Of a stretch of 28,250 nucleotides of DNA, positions 20,685 through 27,228 are shown in pieces. Origin of the DNA: a virus. How positions within the stretch are numbered: position 1 is the first letter of the stretch; the number at the start of each line of letters is the position of its first letter. The DNA lies in IMG/VR virus record IMGVR_UViG_3300047478_000091, positions 1-28,250 of that record; one strand, 5' to 3'. A program made the translations under genes and the position numbers. The notes under the pieces were generated by a model. That model made no database searches. It saw nothing but the letters and a program-made list of their open reading frames with translations, and was not told where the DNA came from.

Positions 20685-20964
20685 CGAATACGAAATCATT
20701 GATGAAGTAACTGGTGAGATTGTTTCTGTGAAAACAGAGGTAGACCTTACACTTCTTGAAGCATACAATCAGTGGGTGATTGACCGGAAACTGTCGCCAC
20801 CTACTTATTCACCGCAAGAGTATGCAGAGTATTTGGAGGGTGAGTTCGCGAAGTATCGTGTAAAGCTTGCTATCGAATACATTGAAAGGTATGACTTGGA
20901 CACTGCTTGGCCTCCTGAGATGTATCGAAGACTATTGGGTGACTTGAAGAATGCTAAGGAATGA
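20674..20964 (+). CDS. Small acidic protein of unknown function
   Basis: 96 residues from ATG 20674 (MKISEYEIIDEVTGEIVSVK); upstream GTG or TTG codons are possible starts, the region overlapping the membrane peptide gene. Two strands then a helical part 'TLLEAYNQWVIDRKLSPPTYSPQEYAEYLEGEFAKYRVKLAIEYIERYDL'. No family recognised. Confidence 0.55.
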   Translation: MKISEYEIIDEVTGEIVSVKTEVDLTLLEAYNQWVIDRKLSPPTYSPQEYAEYLEGEFAKYRVKLAIEYIERYDLDTAWPPEMYRRLLGDLKNAKE

Positions 20965-21523
20965 AGTGACAGGTTTTGAACCAATATATAACCCAGTTAA
21001 ACATGAGTTTATGGAAGAGGAAGATATGACTATAGAAGAACAATTTGCTGAAAAGCAAGCAGAGGCTCTGCTTAGAGTTGAAGCCCCTAAAAAGAAGAGC
21101 GCTAGACTAAACCCTGATGCTGTGCCAGTCCTGGCGACAGCTGTTGGTTTGGTTAGCATCCTGATGATTTCATCATTTGCAGTATCATTCACAGGCATTT
21201 ATGAGGTGTCTGCGTGGACTGGGTTGCCAGTCAACTTGCAATGGTTACCGGCTTTGTTTATTGATGCCGCGATCCTTGCTTACACAATTTCATTGATCGT
21301 ATTCAAGGCTCGTGGAGAGTCGGTTTGGAGGACTCTTGCGGGATTATCTGGTTTTGCTTTGGTATCAGTTGTTGCGAATATTGCTCATACCTTATCATTT
21401 TGGAATGGCAGTCTTGTTGACTTTCGTGCTTGGATTGGGGTTCTTATTACTGCTAGCGCTCCTATCGCTGTATTACTCGCTTCCGAAGAGATTACGAGAT
21501 TGGCTTTTGAGGAACAGAAGTAG
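20951..21523 (+). CDS. DUF2637 membrane protein
   Basis: 190 residues with four hydrophobic segments (about 58-81, 97-118, 128-149, 160-178), the second containing 'WLPALFIDAAILAYTISLIVF'. This matches DUF2637 (Pfam PF10935), found in actinobacterial phages and conjugative plasmids (SpdB-like). A 50-residue acidic then basic N-terminus precedes TM1. A start at codon 26 (ATG at 21026) has a much better ribosome site (GGAAGAGGAAG) and may be the real one; the upstream ATG overlaps the previous gene. Inner membrane. Role unknown. Confidence 0.7.
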   Translation: MLRNEVTGFEPIYNPVKHEFMEEEDMTIEEQFAEKQAEALLRVEAPKKKSARLNPDAVPVLATAVGLVSILMISSFAVSFTGIYEVSAWTGLPVNLQWLPALFIDAAILAYTISLIVFKARGESVWRTLAGLSGFALVSVVANIAHTLSFWNGSLVDFRAWIGVLITASAPIAVLLASEEITRLAFEEQK

Positions 21524-21858
21524 TGTCGAAGAGGCGAAAGCTTAACGATAGTCTCTACCCAGACCTCGGGGTAAAACCTGAGGCGGTAGAGCCTCTAAAT
21601 AAGTTTCTTGACAAGATGCTTGAATTAGAGGATAATGGACAAGTAAGGAAGTGCGGCGACGATTTCTGGTCATACACAGAGCAAGAAAATCTTACAGCGG
21701 ATGATGCTGAAGAACTATGTTATGGCTGTCCGTTGCTAAAACTTTGTTACGATTACGCAGTCGCTGACGAAATTAGTTGGGGAGTGTGGGGCGGAATTGA
21801 CTTTTCGCCAGAAGATGATACACTATTTACATTAGGAGAAGAGGAGGACTACAAATGA
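21523..21858 (+). CDS. WhiB-family transcriptional regulator (first copy)
   Basis: 111 residues from a GTG overlapping the previous stop. Four cysteines, C44, C66, C69 and C75 (C-x21-C-x2-C-x5-C), bind a [4Fe-4S] cluster in this family; 'GVWGG' (87-91) is the conserved turn used to contact the sigma factor. Actinobacteria-specific, so it supports the host assignment. Phage WhiBs can block host WhiB promoters, e.g. mycobacteriophage TM4 WhiBTM4; the role here is inferred. Confidence 0.9.
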   Translation: MSKRRKLNDSLYPDLGVKPEAVEPLNKFLDKMLELEDNGQVRKCGDDFWSYTEQENLTADDAEELCYGCPLLKLCYDYAVADEISWGVWGGIDFSPEDDTLFTLGEEEDYK

Positions 21859-22586
21859 TTGCTGATTCAAGAATTAGAGACATGGCTCTAGGGCTATTCA
21901 AGCAGGAGTCTGCGCGTGACCAACAGAAGAAAGTTGGCGCATCAGATTTCAGCGACCCATGTGAACACCACCTGGCAAAGAAGTTGCTAGGCGCACCGGC
22001 CGGAGAGTTTAAATACTTCCTGGGTGCAAAGATCGGGACTGCTACTCATGAGTTTTTGGAGGCTCGCATTGAGACTGCTGACTTAGAGGAGTTCCCAGAG
22101 TTCAAGTCTGCCAAGATTGAGGAAACAATTATCTTGGGTGAGCTTGAGGGTTACGGCACTGTGAAGTCTAAGCCTGACCTTGTGCTTGTTGATGGCAAAC
22201 ACTTGGTTGACTGGAAGACTTCTAAGCGTGATAAGTCTAAGCAGTTGCAAGCTGTTGTTGATGGCATCGCCAAAGACACTAAGGCGGCAGCTGAGGCGCT
22301 TTACTCGTTGAAGAAGTATTACGCACAGGCACAGATTTATGCGTGGGGCTTGAACAAGTCCGGCACTGAGATCGATGCGTGTTCGCTAGTGTTCATCAAC
22401 CGAGACGGCTCTTACGACCCGGATGTGTGGACTTACACTTTCCCTTATGATGAAGAGTTCGCACAGTCTATGTGGGATCGCTTGGAGCGTATTTGGAAAG
22501 ATGTTTCATCAGGGCGCGACCTTGAAGACTTTGAGCGTGACCCAATGTGTTTCAACTGTAAGGTTATGGATGGTATCGATGGATAA
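21855..22586 (+). CDS. PD-(D/E)XK nuclease, Cas4/RecB-like exonuclease
   Basis: 243 residues. RecB-type motifs: 'GTATHEFLEA' with His65, 'KPDLVLVDGKHLVDWKTSK' with Asp108, Asp119 and Lys121, and 'YAQAQIYAWGL' (Q-x-x-x-Y). Cysteines at 36, 232 and 235 might bind an Fe-S cluster with a fourth ligand not obvious. It probably resects DNA ends for the Sak4-like ATPase and DUF669 protein encoded just downstream. ATGA overlap with whiB. Confidence 0.85.
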   Translation: MIADSRIRDMALGLFKQESARDQQKKVGASDFSDPCEHHLAKKLLGAPAGEFKYFLGAKIGTATHEFLEARIETADLEEFPEFKSAKIEETIILGELEGYGTVKSKPDLVLVDGKHLVDWKTSKRDKSKQLQAVVDGIAKDTKAAAEALYSLKKYYAQAQIYAWGLNKSGTEIDACSLVFINRDGSYDPDVWTYTFPYDEEFAQSMWDRLERIWKDVSSGRDLEDFERDPMCFNCKVMDGIDG

Positions 22587-22830
22587 CAAACAGCTCCCCA
22601 CGCTGGGAAGATTGAGCATGACTTTCTGGGTTGCGGTAACACCCATAATTGTGCTAAGATTCCTAATAGCAGCTTTTCTTTTCAATGTTGGTCTCGATTT
22701 GACAGACGAAAAGAAAACGCTTATACTGGTAGGACTAGGTGTTTACTTCGGTATCGCCGGTGTAGTAACAACTTTCAGAGCAATTAAGAACCATTCCGCT
22801 CTGAGAGAACAACTAAAAGAAATGCTATAA
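22579..22830 (+). CDS. Small membrane protein
   Basis: 83 residues from ATG 22579 (MDNKQLPTLGRLSMTFWVAV), overlapping the nuclease gene by 8 nt. Two hydrophobic segments (about 13-35 and 47-66) and a charged C-terminal helix 'IKNHSALREQLKEML'. Its place between nuclease and recombinase genes is not explained by a membrane function. Unknown role. Confidence 0.6.
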   Translation: MDNKQLPTLGRLSMTFWVAVTPIIVLRFLIAAFLFNVGLDLTDEKKTLILVGLGVYFGIAGVVTTFRAIKNHSALREQLKEML

Positions 22831-22885
22831 ATGTCACAGGTATGTGATAAGCTTTCAAAACAAGGAAAATAAGGAGGAAGATAGA

Positions 22886-23611
22886 ATGACTGAATTCCCA
22901 GCACTGCCGTTTCAATCGGCAATCAAAAAAGCTGAGGCTCTCAACACACCAAAAACTATTTTGGTTTACGGAGACCCTAAGCGAGGCAAGTCTTGGTTCG
23001 CCGCATCCGCGGCTGAAGTCGAGGCACTATCACCAGTATTGGTGATTGACACTGAGGGTGGTTCATCCGCTATTGCCCGAGACTGGAAAGATGTGGATGT
23101 TGTTGAAGTTGACAGCCACGAAAAGTTTCAGGCAACCATCTCTGCATTAGTTTCACAGCCACACAAATACAAGACAGTTATTGTCGACACACTTGGCGTG
23201 GCTATGGATCGTGCTGAGAAGTTCTTTGGCGAAAAGCCGGAGAACAAGAACAACAAGTTTGGCCGTTGGGGCGACCTGAAGAACTGGACGAATGATTTCA
23301 TTCGTGCATTCCATGGCGCACCGTTCCTGTCGATCATTGTCACCCATGCACAGGATGACAAGGACGAGAACACTGGAGCTGTCAAAACTATTCCAATGCT
23401 ACCTGGTTCATCTAAGGGGACTCTCCCAGCGATTCCAGACATTATTGGATACATGACGAGCGAAAAGACTGAGGATGGCATGCAGCGTGTGTTATACTTG
23501 CAGTCTTCCGATCGATTCGTCACCGGAAACCGCTTTGGTCTTGGTCCAAAGCTTTATGCACCAAGCATCAAGAAAATCATTGATGCAATCAACACCGTAG
23601 GAGGTAAATAA
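22886..23611 (+). CDS. Sak4-like RecA-type ATPase (AAA_24)
   Basis: 241 residues. Start set by AAGGAGG 7 bases upstream. Walker A 'GDPKRGKS' (29-36), 'VLVIDTEGGS' (51-60) and Walker B 'TVIVDT' (97-102), then 'IIVTHAQDDKD' and a C-terminal 'RVLYLQSSDRFVTGNRFGL' beta pair. This is the phage AAA_24/Sak4 pattern, single-strand annealing-type RecA-like proteins that work with an ssDNA-binding partner. The one-base overlap with the DUF669 gene downstream fits that pairing. Confidence 0.8.
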   Translation: MTEFPALPFQSAIKKAEALNTPKTILVYGDPKRGKSWFAASAAEVEALSPVLVIDTEGGSSAIARDWKDVDVVEVDSHEKFQATISALVSQPHKYKTVIVDTLGVAMDRAEKFFGEKPENKNNKFGRWGDLKNWTNDFIRAFHGAPFLSIIVTHAQDDKDENTGAVKTIPMLPGSSKGTLPAIPDIIGYMTSEKTEDGMQRVLYLQSSDRFVTGNRFGLGPKLYAPSIKKIIDAINTVGGK

Positions 23612-24096
23612 TGACAAGCATTAACATTAACATTTCAAACGACGATCTAGCGTCGACCAGCTCTGGTTCATATGACCCGATTCCAAAGGGAACTTATGCA
23701 ACCACCATCTTCACCGCGGAACTTGTTCCTGTGAAGAACGGCGAGAACGCCGGCAAGCCTCAGCTGAAGATTCAGTTGCGTGTATCTGAGGGTCAGTTCG
23801 AGAACCGCCGTCTGTTCACTTTCGTTCCGCTTTACACTGGTAAGGCTTTCTGGAAGACTAAGGCTTTCTTTGAGGCTCTTGGTTATGACATGGAGGCTGG
23901 CACTTTCCAGGTTCCTGATGTTACTGAACTTCTCGGTAAGGCACTAGGCGCTAAGGTTGCGGTTGTAGCTAACAGCGTTTCTGGTGAAGACGAGAACAAT
24001 GTCGGTGGTTTCACTGGCGCTGCATCAAGCACTGACGAGTTGCTAAAGGGCATGGGCGCAATCCCAACTGGCTCTGTCGGCAGTCCCTGGGCTTAA
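23611..24096 (+). CDS. DUF669 protein, putative ssDNA-binding partner
   Basis: 161 residues. 'IPKGTYATTIFTAELVPVKNGENAGKPQLKIQLRV' (about 22-56), 'ENRRLFTFVPLYTGKAFWKTKAFFEALGYD' and 'LLGKALGAKVAVVANSVSG' are the usual DUF669 blocks, followed by a flexible Gly/Ser-rich tail ending 'GSVGSPWA'. The family accompanies Sak4-like ATPases. The tail and position suggest an ssDNA-binding role. It is immediately followed by the RNA region. Confidence 0.8.
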   Translation: MTSININISNDDLASTSSGSYDPIPKGTYATTIFTAELVPVKNGENAGKPQLKIQLRVSEGQFENRRLFTFVPLYTGKAFWKTKAFFEALGYDMEAGTFQVPDVTELLGKALGAKVAVVANSVSGEDENNVGGFTGAASSTDELLKGMGAIPTGSVGSPWA

Positions 24097-24097
24097 T

Positions 24098-24136
24098 GGG
24101 CAACCCTGAGCATGGTTTAAAACTGCTCACACGCCC
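24098..24136 (+). other. Hairpin between DUF669 gene and first tRNA-like element
   Basis: TGAGCA (24107-24112) pairs with TGCTCA (24124-24129) around an 11-base loop, extended outward by GGGC (24098-24101) with GCCC (24133-24136). The outer pair uses the first bases of the tRNA-like element that follows, so the two structures are mutually exclusive. No T run, so not a standard terminator. Confidence 0.4.
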
Positions 24137-24202
24137 CCACTGGTGGAATTCAGGCTCTTCTCCTTGGCCTGTATAGTTCGAGTTCGATTCTCGACCGGGG
24201 CA
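24133..24202 (+). tRNA. tRNA-like element 1 (non-canonical anticodon arm)
   Basis: 5 bp of acceptor (GCCCC with GGGGC), discriminator A, and a perfect T arm: stem TCGAG/CTCGA with loop TTCGATT. The rest is odd: the only long central stem is CAGGC/GCCTG (24151-24155, 24167-24171) closing an 11-base loop whose middle triplet is CTC preceded by T; positions 6-7 of the acceptor do not pair, and a 3-bp D stem (CTG/CAG) would share bases with the central stem. Either a degenerate tRNA (Glu-CTC if used) or a tRNA-shaped RNA. CCA is not encoded. Confidence 0.35.
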
Positions 24203-24382
24203 CGTAAGACGAGGGTCTGAATAACTCTCGTGACTGCTACTACCTCCGAAGCCTTCACTGGCGGCATCGATAGTAACTGAGTTGGGTAAGCGTTCAGGCT
24301 GAGACCATGTAGGTGACCGTCTAGGAGGATAGAGTCGTTGGGAATCTCTTGGGAGACGAACCATGTTCCACGAACGACAACT
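24203..24382 (+). other. Structured spacer between tRNA-like 1 and tRNA-Thr
   Basis: 180 bases, no gene. Hairpins: ACGAGGG (24209-24215) with CTCTCGT (24225-24231), 9-base loop; a TACTA/TAGTA pair enclosing GCC/GGC; and a longer element near 24329-24377 where GTCGTT pairs with AACGAC, GGAA with TTCC and TCTC with GAGA. No T-loop-like sequence here, so no further tRNA. Confidence 0.4.
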
Positions 24383-24455
24383 GCCACCTTAGCTCCAATG
24401 GTAGAGCGCCGCCTTTGTAACGCGGATGTTATCAGTTCGAGTCTGATAGGTGGCT
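24383..24455 (+). tRNA. tRNA-Thr (anticodon TGT)
   Basis: 73 nt. Acceptor GCCACCT/AGGTGGC (7 bp), discriminator T, D arm GCTC/GAGC with GG in the loop, anticodon loop TTTGTAA giving TGT, T arm ATCAG/CTGAT with TTCGAGT. One C-C mismatch closes the anticodon stem. CCA is not encoded. Probably supplements host decoding of ACA codons. Confidence 0.9.
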
Positions 24456-24553
24456 CAGGGCTCAGTTGAGCATAGAGTATATCGATCACTCTCTATGCGC
24501 AGGCTGGTGAGGTAATTACTCTGACGTGCTGGGCGTTGCCACTCTCCCAGTAA
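24456..24553 (+). other. Hairpin-rich spacer before the tmRNA-like element
   Basis: GCTC-AGTT-GAGC (24460-24471), then GCATAGAG pairing with CTCTATGC (8 bp, 13-base loop, 24468-24502 region), then CTGGG/CCCAG (near 24529-24550). No gene and no complete tRNA. The first two hairpins share bases and would compete. Confidence 0.4.
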
Positions 24554-24631
24554 GGGTCTGGATGGTTTCGACTGTGCTTAAAGCCGTATACGGAAGTGCA
24601 CAGGACCTGGGTTCGATTCCCAGCAGATCCA
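24554..24631 (+). ncRNA. tmRNA tRNA-like domain without mRNA-like domain (mini-tmRNA)
   Basis: 78 nt. Acceptor GGGTCTG (24554-24560) pairs with CAGATCC (24624-24630), with a G3-U70 wobble and discriminator A, the alanine identity set of tmRNA. Then GGTTTCGACT (24564-24573), the hallmark D-loop replacement of tmRNA 5' ends, no D stem, a P2-like stem CTGTGC/GCACAG (24572-24577, 24598-24603), then AGGACC and T arm CTGGG/CCCAG with loop TTCGATT. From memory the actinobacterial tmRNA ends read almost the same (GGGGCTG...GGTTTCGACT and AGGACCCGGGTTCG...CAGCTCCA), with position 4-69 changed here from G-C to T-A in both strands. Where a tmRNA has its pseudoknots and tag ORF there are only 20 bases. 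CCA is not encoded. Confidence 0.65.
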
Positions 24632-24752
24632 CTATGCACCCATAGGGGTGCAGAAGCCCACAGTTCGGTGGGTTACTCTAATCGTAAGGTTAGATGTTTA
24701 TGGTCTAGGGACGCCTAGACAAGGTTTGGTCTCCTGCGGTGCAAAACGACCA
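24632..24752 (+). ncRNA. Array of five simple hairpins
   Basis: In order: TGCACCC-ATAG-GGGTGCA (24635-24652); CCCAC-loop-GTGGG with two more pairs (24655-24674); TCTAATC-GTAA-GGTTAGA (24677-24694); GTCTAGG-GACG-CCTAGAC (24703-24720); TGGTC with GACCA enclosing TGC/GCA (24727-24752). The first has a competing fold with CTATG/CATAG. Four perfect or near-perfect 5-7-bp stems within 90 bases is far beyond ordinary spacer sequence. It directly follows the tmRNA-like element and abuts tRNA-like 2. No frame or T loop seen. Confidence 0.5.
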
Positions 24753-24816
24753 GGGTAGCAGTCAGTCCCTTCTGGGTTATATTGAGAATGCTTCAGGTGC
24801 GAGTCCTGACTACCCA
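24753..24816 (+). tRNA. tRNA-like element 2 (64 nt, anticodon not assignable)
   Basis: Acceptor GGGTAG/CTACCC (6 bp), discriminator A, T arm TCAGG/CCTGA with loop TGCGAGT. The interior is short: CCC-TTCT-GGG or TTCT/AGAA with an 11-base loop are the best stems, and no standard D or anticodon arm can be drawn. It is either a decayed tRNA or another tRNA-shaped RNA like element 1. CCA is not encoded. Confidence 0.3.
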
Positions 24817-24916
24817 CGATGTGTGGTGGTTCGCACATTAAGGTAAGATTGATTTCTTATTTGGTTATTTGTTCATTGGTAACAGGTTGGCCCCCCTGTC
24901 TAAAAAGGGGCCACTT
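24817..24916 (+). other. Spacer with two hairpins before tRNA-Asn
   Basis: ATGTG/CACAT (24819-24823, 24834-24838) and TGGCCCC/GGGGCCA (24888-24894, 24907-24913; 12-base loop). The latter is followed by only CTTT, so termination is doubtful. The middle (24839-24887) is T-rich with nothing recognisable. Confidence 0.4.
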
Positions 24917-24989
24917 TGGGACATAGCTCAGATGGCAGAGCGTTCGACTGTTAATCGAAATGTCGCAGGTTCGATCCCTGCTGTCCCAG
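24917..24989 (+). tRNA. tRNA-Asn (anticodon GTT)
   Basis: 73 nt, fully canonical. Acceptor TGGGACA/TGTCCCA, discriminator G, D arm GCTC/GAGC, anticodon stem TTCGA/TCGAA with loop CTGTTAA (GTT), T arm GCAGG/CCTGC with TTCGATC. CCA is not encoded. Confidence 0.95.
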
Positions 24990-25020
24990 CGTTACAAGGA
25001 GAAGTATTACAATAGGAGGT

Positions 25021-27228
25021 ATGATGCAAGCAATAGATTTTTTTGAAACAGTCTTAGGCACTGGCGCAGGGTATGCGACAATCGTAACTAAGGATGGTAG
25101 TGGCAACCCTACAGTCCAAAAGTTTTTCAGCTACCCTGACGAGATCGATGCCATGGCTGCTTACGCAAAACAGTTTGAGAACGAGGACGTTTACTTCTCG
25201 CCAATCCTGTTTTATGAAACTCGCCGTATCCGCGAGAACGCTAAGAGCGTGTCCGCTGTGTATTCGGATGCTGACACTTGCGACCCAAAGAACTTCCGTC
25301 TACAGCCGTCAATCATTGTCAAGACTTCTGAGGGTCGTTGGCATGCATACTGGATTCTGGATGCTGAAGCTGACCCGCACCGCGTAGCAATGGCTAGCAA
25401 GCAGGTTGCTTACGGACACAAAGACCAAGGCTGTGACCTTTCAGGCTGGAACCCTACCAAGCTTCTTCGTGTGCCTAACTCACGCAACACCAAGTATGGT
25501 GATGCACAGGTTGTAGAGGCAACTAACACTGGGCTTGTTTATAAGCTTGAAGAAGTTGAAGCAGCTTATGCTGACGTTAAAGTTGATGCAGTGCTAGAGC
25601 CGTCACTCGCGCCAATGCCGGAGATTACCCCAGACGTTATGGGCATTCTTGGCAAGATCAAAAGCAATACGGAAGTGTTGTCTTTGTTCATGGACGAGCC
25701 TGGCCCGAACGCAGACTACTCTCGCATGCTTTGGAAGCTTGAGCTAGAACTCTTCCGTCAAGGTTTGACTATTGACGAAGTGTTTGCTGTCGCTAAACAC
25801 GCTCGTTGTAACAAGTATCGTAGACCAGACCGCCCAAAGCGTTCTGACCCGGACGGCGACCTGTGGCGTGAGATTCAGCGCGCCCAGCAAACTTTCCAAG
25901 TGCCTGCCGAGGTTGAGAGTGTAGAACCAATCTACATTGATGATGTTCCTGTTGAGAAACCAATCAGTCTGCTCACTGATGAAGAGCGCGCTATTGTGTC
26001 GAACACAGAAACCTTTATCGACAGGTATGTGAACTGGGCTCGCAAGAAGACTGATGGTGCTGTCGAATACCAGATTGCTAGTGCGTTTACTTTACTTTCA
26101 ACCTGTTTCTCGGACATTGGTTACGCTACGCCAAAGTATGGCAAGCTTGGTCTGAACCTTTGGTTCATGCTGTTGGGTGAAACTACTCTGTCGCGTAAGT
26201 CAACTTCGCGCCAGCTAATGCTACGCACACTCCGTTCGTTTGAAAAGTTTGCTGGCTACCAGATCGATATCGGCTCTAACGTCACTGCTGAAGGTTTAGT
26301 AAAGCACTTGGCAGGTCGCGACAAGCTGACCTCGCTGTTCCACCGCGATGAAGTCCAGGGTATGTTTAAGGAGTTCGTGACCAAAACTTACATGGCCGCG
26401 GCTGCAGACCAGTTCACTGAACTTTACGACGGACATGTTCCTGTGGTTATTCGTGCCACTGGTGCGGCTTCTGGTGTCAAGGCTGTCCAGTCGGAACGAG
26501 CTGAAACAAACTTCCTAATGTATCTGATGGGTATCACTAGCAAGGTTGCTGAGATTCTAACTGTGGACTATTTCCGTTCCGGTTTCTTGGCTCGTTTCAT
26601 TTATGTGATTGCTGATTCACCAGAGCGCACATTCGAGAGTGAAGCCATTGAGCAGTCTGCTGAAGTAGAAGTGCTTAAGCAGGATGACGAGATGGAAGCC
26701 ATCGTGCGCACACTGTATGACAGCACTTTGTATTGGCAGAAGAAAGGTGCGCCTTTCCCACGCCCAGTCCGTATGACTGACGATGCGCTAGCTCGCTTCA
26801 ACAAGTTCAAGTGGGACATGGGGAACTACTCCCAGGGCCACCCTAACGAAGAATCGATTGAGCCATCGCGTCAGCGCCTAGCACTATCGATCTGGAAGTG
26901 TGCAGTGCTTATCGCAATGTATGACAAGTCTGATGAAGTGGAAGAGAAGCATGTCCTTGTGGCTGTTCACTATGCAGAGCAGTGGTTTAAGAACCTTGTT
27001 CGCATGGCTGACTCAATCTCGGCATCAGAGTGGCAACGTGAAGTTGATGAACTTGAAGCTCTACTTGTTACTAAGGGTGGACGTATGCGTTATGAAGACG
27101 CTTACAAGAAGTTCGGTAACAAGCGTAAGCGTGAGTTCGACGAAATGGTTGACGCACTTAAATCACAGGGCCGCATGGTCGTTAGAACAGAGAACATGAG
27201 AAACTTTTTGGAGGTTACATCACGATGA
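25021..27228 (+). CDS. Primase-helicase-like replication protein
   Basis: 735 residues. N-terminal part resembles RepB/archaeo-eukaryotic primases: 'AVYSDADTCDP' with Asp83-x-Asp85, 'GRWHAYWIL' (105-113) and 'LLRVPNSRNTKYG' (148-160) with the basic residues of the family. C-terminal ATPase of the DUF3987 type: 'LLGETTLSRKST' (384-395) as Walker A variant and 'HRDEVQG' (441-447) as Walker B, with 'SGFLARFIYV' later. It should prime and unwind DNA for phage replication. AGGAGG is one base before the first of two tandem ATGs; the second (25024) has better spacing and may be the true start. C-terminal 'GGRMRYEDAYKKFGNKRKREFDEMVDALKSQGRMV' looks like a winged helix. Confidence 0.8.
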   Translation: MMQAIDFFETVLGTGAGYATIVTKDGSGNPTVQKFFSYPDEIDAMAAYAKQFENEDVYFSPILFYETRRIRENAKSVSAVYSDADTCDPKNFRLQPSIIVKTSEGRWHAYWILDAEADPHRVAMASKQVAYGHKDQGCDLSGWNPTKLLRVPNSRNTKYGDAQVVEATNTGLVYKLEEVEAAYADVKVDAVLEPSLAPMPEITPDVMGILGKIKSNTEVLSLFMDEPGPNADYSRMLWKLELELFRQGLTIDEVFAVAKHARCNKYRRPDRPKRSDPDGDLWREIQRAQQTFQVPAEVESVEPIYIDDVPVEKPISLLTDEERAIVSNTETFIDRYVNWARKKTDGAVEYQIASAFTLLSTCFSDIGYATPKYGKLGLNLWFMLLGETTLSRKSTSRQLMLRTLRSFEKFAGYQIDIGSNVTAEGLVKHLAGRDKLTSLFHRDEVQGMFKEFVTKTYMAAAADQFTELYDGHVPVVIRATGAASGVKAVQSERAETNFLMYLMGITSKVAEILTVDYFRSGFLARFIYVIADSPERTFESEAIEQSAEVEVLKQDDEMEAIVRTLYDSTLYWQKKGAPFPRPVRMTDDALARFNKFKWDMGNYSQGHPNEESIEPSRQRLALSIWKCAVLIAMYDKSDEVEEKHVLVAVHYAEQWFKNLVRMADSISASEWQREVDELEALLVTKGGRMRYEDAYKKFGNKRKREFDEMVDALKSQGRMVVRTENMRNFLEVTSR

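Noticed and set aside
21312-21545. Hydrophobic open frame overlapping the DUF2637 gene
   Set aside because: It is the +1 shadow of the DUF2637 membrane segments and extends into whiB out of frame.
21855-22586. Calling the nuclease a CRISPR Cas4
   Set aside because: There is no CRISPR array or cas1/cas2, only three of the four usual cysteines are obvious, and the neighbours form a phage recombination set.
24127-24489. Leftward open frame of 120 codons over the tRNA region
   Set aside because: It runs antisense through tRNA-like 1 and tRNA-Thr, has no ribosome site and its composition follows the tRNA sequences; a shadow.
24554-24631. The tmRNA-like element as a simple phage attachment site (attP) matching host ssrA
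   Set aside because: An attP normally copies only the 3' end of the target RNA gene; here both the 5' and 3' ends are present in joined form, the acceptor has a compensated pair, and no integrase is in the window. Not fully excluded.
24554-24752. A complete or two-piece (permuted) tmRNA using the following hairpins as its mRNA-like part
   Set aside because: The element is already closed as one continuous 78-nt tRNA-like domain with 5' and 3' parts in normal order, and I find no tag frame ending in a stop after an Ala resume codon in the downstream hairpin region.
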